This document shows, in pieces, positions 42,023 to 55,079 of a DNA stretch of 64,000 bases. Source of the DNA: Urechis unicinctus (Eukaryota > Annelida > Polychaeta > Xenopneusta > Urechidae); NCBI GenBank assembly GCA_034190875.2, contig CM067354.1, forward strand, positions 4,666,815 to 4,730,814, in the 5' to 3' direction. Numbering within the stretch: the stretch's first letter is position 1; each line of letters starts with the position of its first letter. Position numbers and translations under genes: made by a program. The notes under the pieces were generated by a model. It was not told the origin of the DNA and did not search any database. It was given only the letters and a program-made list of their open reading frames with translations.

Positions 42023-44056
42023 CTGCAACATTGATCGTCTATGCATTCAGAAGCAACAGCATTAGGAAATAATCATAATGCGTCACAAATCGATTTTTGG
42101 CTCTGAATAAAGCAGGAGAATAATTGTATTGTTCCATTTTAACAGCAATCTCTTATTCCATAATTCAATGATTAAAAAAGGTGTTTTTGACCTACCATAT
42201 ACAATGGGATTCATACAGGAGTTCGAGACTGCGAAAATGAAGAGACCTCTTTGTATTTTTTTGTCAATTTTCCCCGCAAAGTCTCTATAACAAGTTTTGA
42301 ACACGGATTAACAGATACACTTCACTTTATCAATTGTGTTAACATGTGAAGTACCACATACTAACTTGTTGATCCACCATAACGCTAGTATTACGAAGTA
42401 AGGCGTCCAGCATATTATAAAAACAGCCACTGAAACCGAGAATTAAACATTACTTAACTAGGAATAGCTGATTGGAAGTGTAATTGCTGCATCACCATGA
42501 TCTTGCCGACTTACCAATGACAACGGTCATTTTGAGTGTATGCACTCTAGCTTTCTCCATCTGACCAATACCCGAACGCCGCATTGACTCGGTGCAGGAA
42601 ACTGTTGACCTTAAGGACGGATTGTTAGCTGCGAAAAACACTTACATATCTTTGTGTGATCAACGTACATGCAGCACACTTATAAACGAATCGTAAATGT
42701 AAGCTTCATGAGCAAAACAAATAAGCATTACTACAATTACAGGGTTGGGTAATACGTGACTTGCGGCTCATTTCATGCAGCATCAGGGAATAACAGACGA
42801 GAATCACGATCAGAGGAATCAAGTATAGCATGAAAACGTTGAGCAGGTTGTATGCCATTTCATGTAGTGGAGTAGGGAAAAAATGGAATGTCACACATTG
42901 GCTGAACCAGGGGTATTTAGGGTGGCGCTCCACATGAAATATCACGCTCTGAAACAAAATTGTCACAAAATCATGTAATTTACACAAAGGAAAATAATTG
43001 ACAGACTCTTTTGTCAAATTTTGGTTGCACGTTAAGTTTGACTGCTTTAGAAGTAAAATCATGCTCTCTGGCACGTTCGCGTTCAATTCTACTTAAAGGT
43101 TGATTTCATTATAAGTATTGGGTTTTGCAGTTTGAATAGAGCTAGGAATATTTAATATATGGTGTTAAATTGTCAAAATCATCCCTAGCTGGATGCGTTG
43201 TAAATGTACATTTAAGGCGACTATCAAAGCCCCAAGGGTTTATTAAGTTGACAGTGACAAAATACAACTATTGTATCTAGAAGCGTTATAGTGACTTTGT
43301 ATGCAGAAGCTCAGTAGGATTAAATGGGCATTGTATTAGCATGCACTTAACCATAAATATGATTGAGAAACTATTTAAAATGATGGATACCTGTGGGATA
43401 CTAGCAATAATCCCGAATAGCCACGCGAGAATGAGCATGATACGTCCACGTTTACTGGCACCGGCTACGCTGAGTGGGTGAGTGACGGCGAAGTAGCGAT
43501 CTAATGATATAGCGATGAGAATGAAGGAGGACAGGTAAAAACCGAATGTCCTGAAGAACATGAGCAGTCGACAAGCGGTGTCACCAGCGTTCCATGCTAC
43601 GGTAGCATGCCAAGCGATCTCCGTGGGCAGCATGATGAAGGTTACAATAAGGTCCGCCACTGACAAATGCATTATAAACACTGATACTCGCGATATATTA
43701 TTGTTGCGATTGCAAAATAAAGTAATAAAAACGGTGAGGTTGCCAATAGCAGCCACGATGAACATTAAGCTGTATGCTATAAGAGACAGAACACTGTCGG
43801 TGTTGAATACTAGCTCACGCGGAACACCGTTCTTGCTATGCACAATCCCTTTTATGTTCACTGTTTCGGAATCCAACAGCTCGCCGCCACCTTGCGTGTG
43901 TGTGGCTAATGTTCTACATGTCACGATGTCTGATGACGTAGATGCGTTAAACAGACAAAGGGCTGAATCGATTGTATTATTAATTTGTTCTGTTGGCTCT
44001 GGTGCGCGCCAAGCTGAATTAAAGGCGATATTGCTCATAGAATCAAACGATGTCAT
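41859..44056 (-). CDS. GnRH/AKH/corazonin-type receptor gene, six coding exons
   Basis: Class A GPCR of the gonadotropin-releasing hormone, adipokinetic hormone and corazonin receptor family, predicted at the plasma membrane as a neuropeptide receptor. Exons: 43391-44056, 42756-42948, 42515-42601, 42366-42429, 42196-42284, 41859-42022. All five introns are GT-AG and all phases join without a stop, giving 420 residues. Visible landmarks: 87-residue outer N-terminus with sequons N26 and N37; TM1 asparagine N106; TM2 aspartate D135; C162 and C240 for the TM3-loop 2 disulphide; DRY at 186-188; QCVTFHFFP at 239-247; CWTPY at 322-326; NPIVY at 362-366; basic tail RRKRRRSR. Family signatures include AWNAGD, FFRTFG and YLSSF. 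The start at 44056 is the first ATG after an in-frame stop at 44186-44188. Which of the three ligand classes it serves cannot be decided by eye. Confidence 0.93.
42196..42284 (-). CDS. Receptor coding exon 5 (TM7)
   Basis: An 89-base exon between acceptor TTATAG and donor GTAGGT, phase 2 to phase 1. Encodes [20 protein letters not shown], the family's TM7. Confidence 0.9.
42366..42429 (-). CDS. Receptor coding exon 4 (TM6)
   Basis: A 64-base micro-exon between acceptor TTTCAG and donor GTTAGT, ending in phase 2. It holds the CWTPY motif. It is too short to be listed as an open frame and was found by following splice phases. Confidence 0.88.
42515..42601 (-). CDS. Receptor coding exon 3 (inner loop 3, start of TM6)
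   Basis: An 87-base exon between acceptor CAACAG and donor GTAAGT, phase 1 to phase 1. Encodes [19 protein letters not shown], the family's loop 3/TM6 entry. The exact acceptor is less certain than the others because the start of the loop is poorly conserved. Confidence 0.85.
42756..42948 (-). CDS. Receptor coding exon 2 (outer loop 2, TM5)
   Basis: Acceptor TTTCAG just upstream, donor GTATTA just downstream, ending in phase 1. Encodes residues 223-286 with [18 protein letters not shown] and TM5. Confidence 0.92.
43391..44056 (-). CDS. Receptor coding exon 1 (N-terminus to TM4)
   Basis: Encodes residues 1-222 and ends in phase 0 after ...ASIPQ, at donor GTATCC (43390-43385). It covers TM1-TM4 and the DRY motif. 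Confidence 0.93.
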
Positions 44057-44377
44057 TCTGACTGATTGCAGAAAGCCGAGCTGCTGTTTGGTGCCCAACA
44101 CTACGGTGTTAATCCAATGTGCTTTTCGATAGGAACTGTTATCAGTAAGATATTTTTTTACTGTTCCCAAAACAGCGGGAAGTGTTTAGCCGTGAGTCTA
44201 GCAGAGTTATCGGACGAGTTTCAAGTCGCTTGTGGAGCTGCTGATGCAACTGCCTGCTGCGTAACTGACGAGATCTCGTGATGGCTCCGCCAATCAGCGC
44301 TTTGCCACGAACCCTCTCCCCTCCCCGTCGATAGCCGCTAGCCGCCTAACGGCAGCCGCCTGGCTTTACACGGCGTC

Positions 44378-44385
44378 TCTTTATA
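44378..44385 (-). promoter_or_regulatory. TATA-like box of the receptor gene
   Basis: TATAAAGA on the minus strand, about 320 bases before the start codon. No ATG occurs between the expected start site near 44350 and the ATG at 44056, so this placement would make 44056 the first start codon. The stretch between, about 44280-44370, is GC-rich and holds CCAAT on the opposite strand. Confidence 0.4.
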
Positions 44386-47300
44386 CAATATATCAGGACG
44401 AGATTTATGTCGAGCAGTCGCAGAGTCACTTCGCTGGCAATAATTTTAACCTTATATAAGTTGATCAACCCAATGATTCTATCACTCTTCTTTGGTCCAC
44501 TGAACCATCGATAATAGAGGGTAAACAGGTTGGTATCACATAGGATACATCAAGTACGCAGCAGGACAGGGCACAGAGTGGAATAATTGGGTAATGATGC
44601 TATGGGAAACATCAATAACCAGTAATGGTGAAGTCTACGAATATGGTCGCGCTTTCTCTACTGAACAACCACAATAACTGCTTTATAATCGTCGCTGGAG
44701 GAAGTAAAATGGGTATGCGCTTATTGTGCGCTCTGTTGTCATGGCTTTAACGTACGTTGTAGAGCTCTGGCAAGATATTATCTATCCAAACACCTCATGA
44801 TGTAGCATCAAAAAGTGAATGATTTTTAATATTCAACTTGAAAATGATAAAAACTGTGTGATTGGTGTTATCAGGCATACCATCGCTTTACGGCCGTGCG
44901 CCAGGCCATATCATACCATGTGCTGTTTCATCGTGTGAAGGTATTTCGTCGCAACGGCTGTACAACCGAAATTCGCATAAAAACTATTACGAGGTGCTGC
45001 CATAATCAACAAAGTATTTGATCTACATATATGTCTTAATTGATACCAAATACATACCGCACCACATATTCAATCAAATGATTGACGAAGAATTACTTGA
45101 TACTGCTCCTCCCTTTCCCATCACTGCGGCGTAGGCACTCCGGGGAACATGTCATGATTACACTCCTACCTCATCAGTATGTATATATGTATAACAACGA
45201 TTAGATGTTTTAATATGCAACCAAGCCATGATGGTAACCGCAGAAGCATTGCAAAACGTTCTGGTCGATTTGACTGGACAGAGTGTTAAACGGACAAATT
45301 TATCTGTTATGTTAGTGTTAAATGAATGAACGAGTTTGCACGATGACGCACAAGACTGAGAAATACACTTGTCGACTTAGCCAACCAGAGGATTTCTTGA
45401 AAACCGAAAGGTACCATTCCATTATATCCAGCCGAGGACTGTGTACCCAACATTAATTGCTAGATGCCAAATGTAACGTTATGTAAATAATATATACAAA
45501 TGTTTTCATCCCTTAATAGGGAATCCACCTCTGCTAGTTATGGCAGCCAGCTTCTATTGTATGCGTGCATGGTTACTAATACAATCCTGCGTCGCTGTCA
45601 ACATTGAACTTATCACGTCAGTGCGGTTACCAAAGGCAACAGGGTTATAGTACACTTTATCGACATATATACCAACATTGTCAATGTTAATGTGCACTAT
45701 GTCCCATATTTCTATTTGTGGGCTAGAATCAACACGCAACAAGAAGTTTACGGGTTGATTTTAAGGCACAGCATATAGGAATAACAACTAAGCTGTGAGA
45801 GTAACAACATGGCAGATGTTTAATAACGGAATAATCTAAAGAGACTGAGGAATTAGGATTCGACGGGAGCAATTTATTGGAGTAGTCCCAGGCAATTGCA
45901 GCTCATGCAATGGAACGCATTAGTGCCTACAGTGTGATTGGCACAATTTCTGTTACTAGATATGCAATATATTTGCGAACGTATTGACGTATTGTTATTG
46001 ACCTCTAGGGTTGATATATATCCCTGGGTGGCCTAGCTTTCTGACTGGAAAGCATAAATATAAGTCTATAAATTTGAGGTGAATCGTTATTATGCATTAT
46101 CCAAATGACAATGATACATAGCTGCTTCACGCAGCAGCACAATTGTTATCGACAGTATATGACTCTACTTGTCGGAGCGGTTTGATTGAGCGTAGCGTTT
46201 ATGACTTTGACCTTGAGTTAAAGTGACACAAAAACTATGTTCTGTATTTTATACCCGCCGTCAATAGATTATCCCCTGGATATCATATGTTTTCATTGCC
46301 AAGGGACATATAACATAGAGGATGCAGTAAAACAGCGGTTGCATATAATATTTGTTTTTTTATTTGTAGTCCCAATAATCATAGGAATACAATTAAAACG
46401 TCATATGTGGGAAAACCAACATTAGTCGAACAGGTCTATGTCATCTTTACGTGGGTTAAACCCTTTCGTACTTGTCCTACAATCGCGACGACTGCTACGT
46501 CCAATCACTTTTCATTATATTGTAAGAAAATGCATTTCCACCGTCTATTTGTCAATCCTGATGCTAATTACATGATTGTAAGGATCGATTCACCGTCCAA
46601 TTGAGGCATGTTGCATCAGGCATGTTCTTTCTATTGTTTTGACTATTGGACAAAGGCAATGTTGGAGACTTTCGAATAGAAGATGCCAAACAGGGGAACA
46701 TCGAAAGTAACAGTGGGTGTGCCATCGACCAACGTTGCGATCTCAGAAACATATATCGACTTTCCGTTTGTTAGTTATGCCACCCAGACGTAAGATTTAC
46801 TGGCTGAGTTGATTATTTGCAAAGGTTGATAATTCGGATAGTGCTGTATAGTCAGCTAACCAGTGCCTTTCGCTTCACAATAATGTTAATTGCTTTTAGA
46901 CTATTAGACAGGACGATAAACCAGATAACATACTACCAGATACATATGGACGGATGTCTGCTAAGTGCCATATCTAGTAACGTTGTTCGCTTCGATTATT
47001 CGTCTGCACTTGGCGACAATGCATGATCAAGAAATCCTCGGTTAGTCTTGATGTATCTGTGGTGGATGCTAATGCCAGCGACACGATATTGGCGGCACCC
47101 AGTACAACAATCTTGACAGATAGTTTCGGAGATTATGACGGTCCACTCCATTCACTGTTGCTAATGACCAAGCCAAAGAACGGTTTCGCAAATTACCTGG
47201 CAATGGGCACCACGCAAAAGGCCGTAAAAGTGCGAGATCATGACTTCAAAGGTTTCATTTCTCGATGCCTGCCGTCCGATTGCATCAAGGGTATTAATAC

Positions 47301-50012
47301 ATCATGATGCTTGCTTGTATCAACTAGCTAATAGATTACTTGAAATGACTACCTGTTACTCAATTCTGTTCAACCCATATTGCTACATGCGACTACATTG
47401 TTCAGATGAACCTCAATTAGGAATACTCCGTATTAGAGCAACAGTATCAGTATAGCGAAAACACAATGACAGTGTTGGGTTTTAGCTCTTGCACTTAACA
47501 TCTGTTTTATATTAAACTTACTTCATATGTTCAGTTTTTGCTGCGACAAAACGCAATATTGAACATACGCAACAATAATTGGGCAACAGTGCGACATATT
47601 TAATTGCGTGGACATATAGTCAGACACGTAACACCTTAAGATAGGGATGGATGGATGCACAATATGGTGACTATGATTATTATTATTATTATGGTTGACA
47701 TAGTGATGATGATGGCGGTGATGATGGTGTTCATGATGGATGGTAATGATCCGACATTAGTTTTGAAATACAAGATTCGTCCGAAAGCACAGTCTTCAAC
47801 AAGCCAAGATTTAGTACTGCCATGAAGAGAAACCGAAGTAAGTTTGATCATAATAGTTCAACTTGACAGTTGGAACATTATTCACTTAAACATTTTAAGA
47901 TTTTTGAATACTTAAAATTATCATACTGTAAACACACGGAGTTTTTTTTACTTCACTTAAGGGATAAACAGTGTCAATGACAACCTCTGTCCTCATCTGA
48001 TAAAGTATTCTGGACAGTCGATATCTATATTTGTTATCATTTTAATAATGACTTTGAAAACCTGTTCAAGCTTAACAATAAAACTAATTGTTGTTACTGA
48101 ATCATAGTTAATACTCCAGAGGGTAAGTTTGCTTTCATGTGGTCACCAATATGTTGCAAGTGAGATGCAGATAGCAACGTAAGAGGGATATCTGGTCTGT
48201 TTCGATTTAGCAAATCAAACTAAATGTTGAAAAATAGGAACATTGGGAGGATGTTAGGTGAAGTATATATAGTTGAATATGTCGTTTCATCTTTCGGGAG
48301 AGATTGGTTCCATCAGTCGGGCTGAATACCAACGTATGCCTTACATACGAAACTCAAAGAAGCATACACATCAATGGTACCGATAAAGACAAACGATGAG
48401 TGCCAATGAGTAGTTTTTGCAGTGGTGTCTCACCTCAAAATTATTCTTACAAATTAACTTTGACCATAAGCAAAGGTACTTGTTAATGCTTTGCTAAATC
48501 CAAATTTGTTACCAGACAGAGTTATGAACGTTGTTCACATGCACTGTTCTAGGGAAGATAGTGCTCTCTTTGAATGTTTAAAGACAACATGGCCAATAAT
48601 ACACAACAAGAGCGAGTTCTGCCAACAATGTATTATCGATAATTCGTAGCATACATAATATAGACCTTTAATTAATATTTATCAATTCGATACCATATCT
48701 GCTTTTGCGATTTAGTCACAAAACTAGTTGTTATTCTATAGCCGAAAAATGCATTTTATACAAGACACATAAAACCTTGTCCACCTACCGTGTGTGATGA
48801 TTAAGTCAGTCATAAACACGTATAGTACATAGCTCCAGGAGAAAGCATGTGAGCTAAATTACATTCATTGATTATGTAAAACATAGGTTGCATAGATCAT
48901 TTGTTCACAATTGCCAATTACAAGTTTCATAAAACTTCTCACGTTGGTAATCAGTACGAAATTTTTATGCCATGGAAATGTCTTCTACTCTAATTTATAC
49001 AACCATTGCGAATAGAGAGAGAATTCAATTTTGTGTCGCCTACAGTCGTCCGGTACAGTTCTTTGATAAATCCATTGTTAAATCAGAATAAGGGAATTGC
49101 CATGCGTGCATTATCAAGCATAAATCTGGCACACCCTTGCCATATGTATTGGGATGTAGTTTTAGGTGTGCGTGTAGAATATTACACGATCTGTTACTTA
49201 ACTTTAGCAAGTGTACGTGGTTGAAATTTCTTATCAATGACTTAGTGCAATTTTCTAATTATCGTGTCGTATTTTTTACATTATTTTTTGACAAGCCGAG
49301 ACTAATGTGAGTGTGTCCGCCTGACCTATTTCTGAATTAATTGATCTCATTGTGCAAGCTTTTGGTTAAAGCCACCTCACTTCTGACCATCAAAGTGAGT
49401 TACTCCAAACTTACAAAGATCATTTCGTGCACCTATTATTATTATGTCCTGCGCAATGATTTTGTTAATAATAACGGAAATTATGCAACATGATATTGTC
49501 TTCAGAGTGTTTGCTAATACTGCGGCGTCTTGAGATATTTCCATGCAGTACATAAATCCCGCATTGTATAACCAGCCAATGCTCCTCGATAAAAAAACGC
49601 CATTTCCTCATGTTCGACACTTGTTGATGGTAGTGAAACTATTAGCATTGGCTTATGTGTTTACACACGTGTGTGCGTGTGGGGATTGTGGACAATAATT
49701 ATTGTATCAATGTTTCATTAACATAATATCGAGCTTGCATTAACATATAACGGACTATTACCAGCAGTCATTATGCAGACAGACATCTCTGAGCACCCTC
49801 GTGCAGGCTTCGTTGGTGATGAGGAGATATATTTGAACAACTTGAATACGGCTTACATAATCAGTTAATCCCTTCTAACAAGCCTCGCGGACTTTGGAAA
49901 TGTCTCCGTGTGACTTATGACATTGATATCAGTAGCAGTAAACGAGCCTATGTCGTTTATGATTATATTGCTCCTCGTGGTTTGCATTTCCATTACGAGT
50001 GTTATATATTTT
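44386..50012. other. Long intergenic stretch, no supported gene
   Basis: It lies upstream of the receptor gene. A 94-codon frame at 47023-47307 has a balanced composition, but I see no domain and no splice context. An imperfect GAT/ATT triplet repeat lies at 47671-47740. Nothing else was found. Confidence 0.5.
47671..47740. repeat. Imperfect ATT/GAT triplet repeat
   Basis: ATTATTATTATT is followed by GATGATGATGGCGGTGATGATGG and related triplets. Short and interrupted. Confidence 0.85.
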
Positions 50013-50151
50013 TGTTGACTTCCGTATATGACTGTGGTCACTTCTACTTCCCTACTCCTGCTCAATATGTAAAAATCCTGATCTGATGGTTTTATAAGAC
50101 ATATACATGTCAAGTATAGGTCCTATCGAGCTTATCTGGCGCTGGAGAATT

Positions 50152-50177
50152 ATTGAACGATATAAACGAACATTTAA
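50152..50177 (+). repeat. Target-site duplication, left
   Basis: A 26-base string from ATTGAACGAT to ACATTTAA directly before the SINE. It matches 50441-50466 with two mismatches. Confidence 0.9.
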
Positions 50178-50440
50178 GCCGGTCCCAGTAGCGTGGTGGT
50201 TACTGCCTCGCCTTTCGACCCGCAGGCTGTGGGTTCGACTCCAACCTGTTACAACCTGACTGGTTACTCGTGACTCAGATGATCACCTAAAAATTGCGGT
50301 CCCATCTCTGAAAGGGGATGTAAAACATCCTCTGAGGACGACGTGCTCCCTAGCAGTGACCACCCTCTGAGATACACTCACTGCTAGTCGTATATAGCCT
50401 ACGTCGCTAACTTTACTTCGAACAGACAAACAAACAAACA
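50178..50440 (+). mobile_element. tRNA-derived SINE
   Basis: The 5' part resembles a tRNA. It has a polymerase III A-box TAGCGTGGTGG at 50189-50199 and a B-box GGTTCGACTCC at 50232-50242, with 32 bases between them. About 175 bases of unrelated body follow, then a simple tail of ACAA/ACAAAC repeats at about 50421-50440. It is flanked by a 26-base target duplication and sits inside repeat family 1, whose other copy lacks it. That marks a retroposition event mobilised in trans, presumably by a LINE. It is not a functional tRNA gene because the acceptor and anticodon arms do not pair well. The family name cannot be given from sequence alone. Confidence 0.92.
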
Positions 50441-50466
50441 ATTGAACGATAAAAATGAACATTTAA
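50441..50466 (+). repeat. Target-site duplication, right
   Basis: Second copy of the 26-base target, directly after the ACAA tail. Substitutions at two positions show some age. Confidence 0.9.
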
Positions 50467-51955
50467 TTGCAAGGAATATATTGTTGAAGCGATTAATGGT
50501 CTTGCAACACATGGCAATTTTGTTCTAATTATTTCTAGGTAAAGTGTATCCATGTACGAATTTCCAGTTAATATATTATCTAAATGAGGGCGTGACTGCT
50601 GCTTTAACTCTAGCACCGGATAGGTGGCCTAAAAATAGCGAGTTATTCTTCAAGTTAATCTCAGTACATTCTTAAGCCCGTAGTGATACCACTAAAGCCA
50701 GGTAAGCTACCAAACGCTTTGGGCTAAATACAGGCAATTACCATGTGCCACAAGCAACCAAATATAATAATTATTCGTTGATGATGTCTTTCTTCTGCCC
50801 ATTTCACACGGATATATGACGTTTAGACCACATTGCATAATTAGCAACGCATTTAGAACACCAGGGAATGTACAAACGGTGTTAGGGCTCGGTTACAGAA
50901 TGGGTGAAATCTACTCACGATTCTTCAGGCATACATTTTCAATCTTTATGATACGGGCTGTAAATATGCAAATTTGTGATGTGCAACAACGTGTAGGACC
51001 TACACAACCTTAAATCGGTGTGAACAGTCTTACGACCACCGAAAAGCATTTAATTCCATGCCTGAATATGAGACTTCACCGTCTGTTAAGTCTACGTACA
51101 TTTTGTCTTTATTACCTTTATCTGTATCTATTCGAGCAGCATTGATGTGGTAATGAGTTGCAGGTGGAAAGCGCTATGGCTGATGATAATTCGTATGGAA
51201 TAACAGTTATTTTGGCAGATGGAAATCTATTTCCATGTATTATGACCGGGCCTTAAAGTATGGGCAGGATAGTTAACAGCATGTCAATCCGAGCGTTCAT
51301 TCCAAAAGCCCACGATGTCGATCCCTATGATGTGACTGGTGCTAGGCTAGGCGGTGCTTTGACAAGGGAATCCATTAATTGTTTATGTTGATTGGTTAAC
51401 ACGTGTTAAACACGTCGCTCTGCCAGCCAATGTTTCTTCTATTAGGTTAGTAAGAACGACAGTTTGTCAAAATGCAGCCAACTTCAGAGTATTACCATCA
51501 CATTTGACATTGCAAAGGAACTGTCAATCGGTTAGCAACTCGTGCGTCTAGATTTTCCAGCGCATTCCTCTGCCGATACCAATGCGCAGACGTAGTCTTA
51601 TCAGTGTGCAACTTCTGGGAAGGACAACAATTTGTCTAACAATTATCTGGTGGATATTCAATGTGTATTTCTCCCGGTACACTTGGTGCAAATAACGTTA
51701 GTTATGTGTTACTAAGAGTGAAAAGAGGAGGAGCTTGTCGGCTATTTCGCCATCATTTTGACAGCCAACGAATACGGGAAGCTTGAGGAGATGATTAAAT
51801 ACCATTTCAAAGAATATATAGAACCCACTCAAAACCATATACCGAAGCACCAGGTTATTGGCGCTGTTGTTCTTTGTCAGACTAGAGGTAATTGTTTGTT
51901 AATTACAGAGAGATTTGTAAACCTCAAATTATCCGAAATTAAAGAAGAGGCCTAA

Positions 51956-54900
51956 AAAGTCCTCTTAGGTCTGTGTTGCTTCCGTTTAATCAAATGTCAA
52001 GTATGCTGATATCGACTCATAACGTATATATTGTTGTTGTGGTGCAACCATCTAATATATAAAAACCGCCCAAACGGGATCCCTTCAACTGATAAAATGA
52101 AATGAGACTGGATTGCGAGTATTTTAGCTATTTGCATCTAGCCTCGTCTAAAGTGTATCCACTTACAAAAGCGTCAAAGCTTTTTACTTATGTCAAAGTA
52201 CCCGGCCGCAAAAAAAAACGGATTATACTGATCGAGGAGGAACGGCAATTCTTCAAATGACCCATTTGTTTAACGCTACATAACCAGCTGTAGAGGGAAT
52301 AAATCATAAATTTGGTGGCAGAATTGGCCACAGCGTTGTCTGTACATCTTGTATCATTGACAAGTATGGCGTGATCTATTAATGACATGAATATAGGCAG
52401 CAAGCAAACCTAAGCTTCGGAAAGCCAGCAAATGTTAAATACTATGTGATTACTAAGGCTGACCCAGTTACTGCTTGCAGTTATCTTCTTGGAATAACGG
52501 GTGAATAGATCATGGATTCGACGTACCTCTGATTGTGTCCAGACATTTAAACTGGGCTGTAAGCAAAGGTTATGAGATTATGTGACTAGGAATGGTATAA
52601 CAAAATCCCGTCATGGAGAAAAAAACTTCTGCAGTTGATCACATAAACTGTGATAAGTTGTGAGTACCATTTCAATATGATAAAGGGTTTTCTCCAATAT
52701 GATTATCATAAATACAGCAGGCTGATGTCATGTGTAGAAAACGGATTTGACAATAAAAACAAAGCATCAGTGCATCAAATGAGCCTAGACAAAATACAGC
52801 TCGTGCTGGACAGGTATCATTTGCCTGCAACGAAATATGAATGCCTTATGTACGAAAATGTTACCACGTTCCAGCTACACAATTCAAACTATAAATCGCG
52901 CCAAAATTTGAAGCATCTCTCTGGCATACCTAGCTGTAGTTCTGTAATTGTGGTACGCATATACATTCCGTCCCCGTATATCGCTTATGCCTTAATTGCT
53001 TTTTGGAGTGGCAACCAGCGCATATCTTTGACCTCTCGATTACATAAGTAATTAGGTAATTATACCATTTTGCTTATACATGGCAGTATCTTGAATTAAG
53101 AGTGCCATGCTACCCGCACGTCGTCAAAGATGGGGCCTTTAACAGTTAGCATAATAGCTGTACGCAGCATGCAGGATGTCTTTGAATGACTTGAGGTTGC
53201 CAATGTTGCATGTTGCATGAGCTGCATCTTATGCCTTAAGATGGTTAGAGCAGCAGTGACAAGACAATATGCAGGGTCTCATATGATTGGAGAGGGTTTT
53301 CATCGCTTCTCTTGTGCCTGTCAGGACCGGGGTTCACCACTCGCACAAAAGAAAATCCCTCCATAAATGCAATAACAACTTGGGACACTTTAGAACATTT
53401 TATGTCAACAAAAACTTCCATTCATGCGGTTATAGACGCTTACACCTAGGATCTCCTCGACGCACATAAGCACATGAGAAATCGAAGCGCAATTATCCAT
53501 TTATTGGTTGTCACACTGTTTGTCTCATCGATATTTTAAGCAAGAAAACAAGCATTATCGATATGGCATTATTCACGCCGATCCCTAAGCGTTCATATAT
53601 CCCAAGCGATGCTTATATTAAATATTGAACACCAGTGTCTCTGACGTTAGCCATTCCATGCTGCACATGACGCTTGCCCATTCGCGCGGAAATTAAAGAT
53701 TCCAAACGGTATATCAAAATATCACGGTTCGACCGGGACTTCAATCGGCTACTTTATAGCATTTTCTTGCTTTGCAGTCACAATTTCACTCTATTAAGCT
53801 ACCATTTGTACATTTGATGTTCGCTTATAAACCACAATCGTAGTTTCTGTTTCTTGATAAAGTCATTGCCACCAGTGAAGCAAAGCGTGTATCATATCTT
53901 CATAAATTTCAAAGCATAATACTATACGATGATGGCTTAAGCTCTGTGTTATATGCCGGTGGACATGTATCGCAGATTATACAAGAAGGAACAGACAGAA
54001 CGTGGTCTTATAGTGCTGACATTATGATGCTTTGCATGCAGTCTGTCACAATATTAACGGCGTAATCCCCGCTTTGCGTATGATACACATCAAGGCAAAT
54101 ATTCATTGATGCAGGGTCACGCATGCCATTAAATTCAAACTATTAATGGCGGAACCACATGGGTTGATGATATGGCATATGTTTGTGTTATTATCTATAT
54201 AAGGTAAATATCGATGTATATTGTGTTGCTAGTATTACAATATGAGATAGTATGCCGAATGCATTCAGCAAATTGCAGACGGAAATCGACGAATAGTTGC
54301 AGTTACTTGTAATGTCTTATGTCGTAAAAAGGACGAATGTAAAAATTATAACTTTGCATGGCTAAGGTAGAATGTTAGTCAATACTTGCCTAAGTAAGGA
54401 AACACTTGGAAGCCCTAAGGTTCACATTTCCATTATTAGCGCTATTCTTTGATTGTGAACGACATCGTGCATCTACACATGTCGCCTTCTGGGCACTGTT
54501 ATTTTACAATAAGAGATAATGCTGAACAGGATTAATCATCATAAACCTTTTTAATATGACGTAAACGTATGATGTATGTGTCTTTGCATCATAATCTTAC
54601 GTGCGCCAGCCCTCACAGATTATTAGGCGTAACAAACTGTCGAGAACATGTTATTGAAGCAGTAAATGGGTCGGTCGAGGCAGCATGCTTTGCATGCATA
54701 CCAAGTGTGACCAAATGTTAAAACGCATCTATCCACTAAAAATTGGTAGATGAGATCAATATATTAATAATACTCATCAAGGATGAAACATCGAAAAATC
54801 ATTGACCATTAGGAGGAAAAGATGTTTAACTCCATGATGACTAACCGAAATATTTGGGGGTAAATGCTTAAGTCGTTCAATATTATCTAAAATTGACTGT

Positions 54901-55079
54901 TCATTACAGTGCTACAATATGCCTGAGTTTGTTTGATGATGAACGCAATATATAATGGAGCTCCTGTGAATGACTGTATTAAATAATCTCAAGTTGAGAT
55001 TTATAAAGGCTATGAATAGTCTGTGCTGATTATCGCGAACTGCCTTGATACCGCAAAATAGACAATCAAATCTCATCGA
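51956..55079. other. Intergenic, no supported gene
   Basis: A 133-codon frame at 52650-53051 has no recognised domain and no splice context. A small stem AAGAGG...CCTCTT lies at about 51944-51967. Nothing else was found. Confidence 0.5.

Larger units (their letters stand above)
50013..51955 (-). repeat. Dispersed repeat family 1, copy B, with SINE insertion
   Basis: Reverse complement of 3980-5710, matching through the same anchors. Removing the SINE and one target duplicate (289 bases) leaves about 1.65 kb against 1.73 kb in copy A. Open frames inside (65-82 codons) are not conserved between copies. Confidence 0.85.

Noticed and set aside
43560..44132. 190-codon plus-strand frame opposite the receptor
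   Set aside because: It lies antisense to a clear GPCR exon whose motifs explain the sequence, so it is a shadow frame.
44057..44170. Longer N-terminus for the receptor starting at 44170
   Set aside because: The codon at 44170 is TTG, not ATG. No ATG occurs between the in-frame stop at 44186-44188 and 44056.
47023..47307. 94-codon gene
   Set aside because: The composition is plausible, but there is no domain, conserved partner or splice context. Chance cannot be excluded.
50178..50250. Functional tRNA gene
   Set aside because: A and B boxes are present, but the arms do not fold as a tRNA. The flanking target duplications and tail mark a SINE.
52650..53051. 133-codon gene
   Set aside because: No motif, irregular hydrophobicity and no context. 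It is compatible with a random frame.
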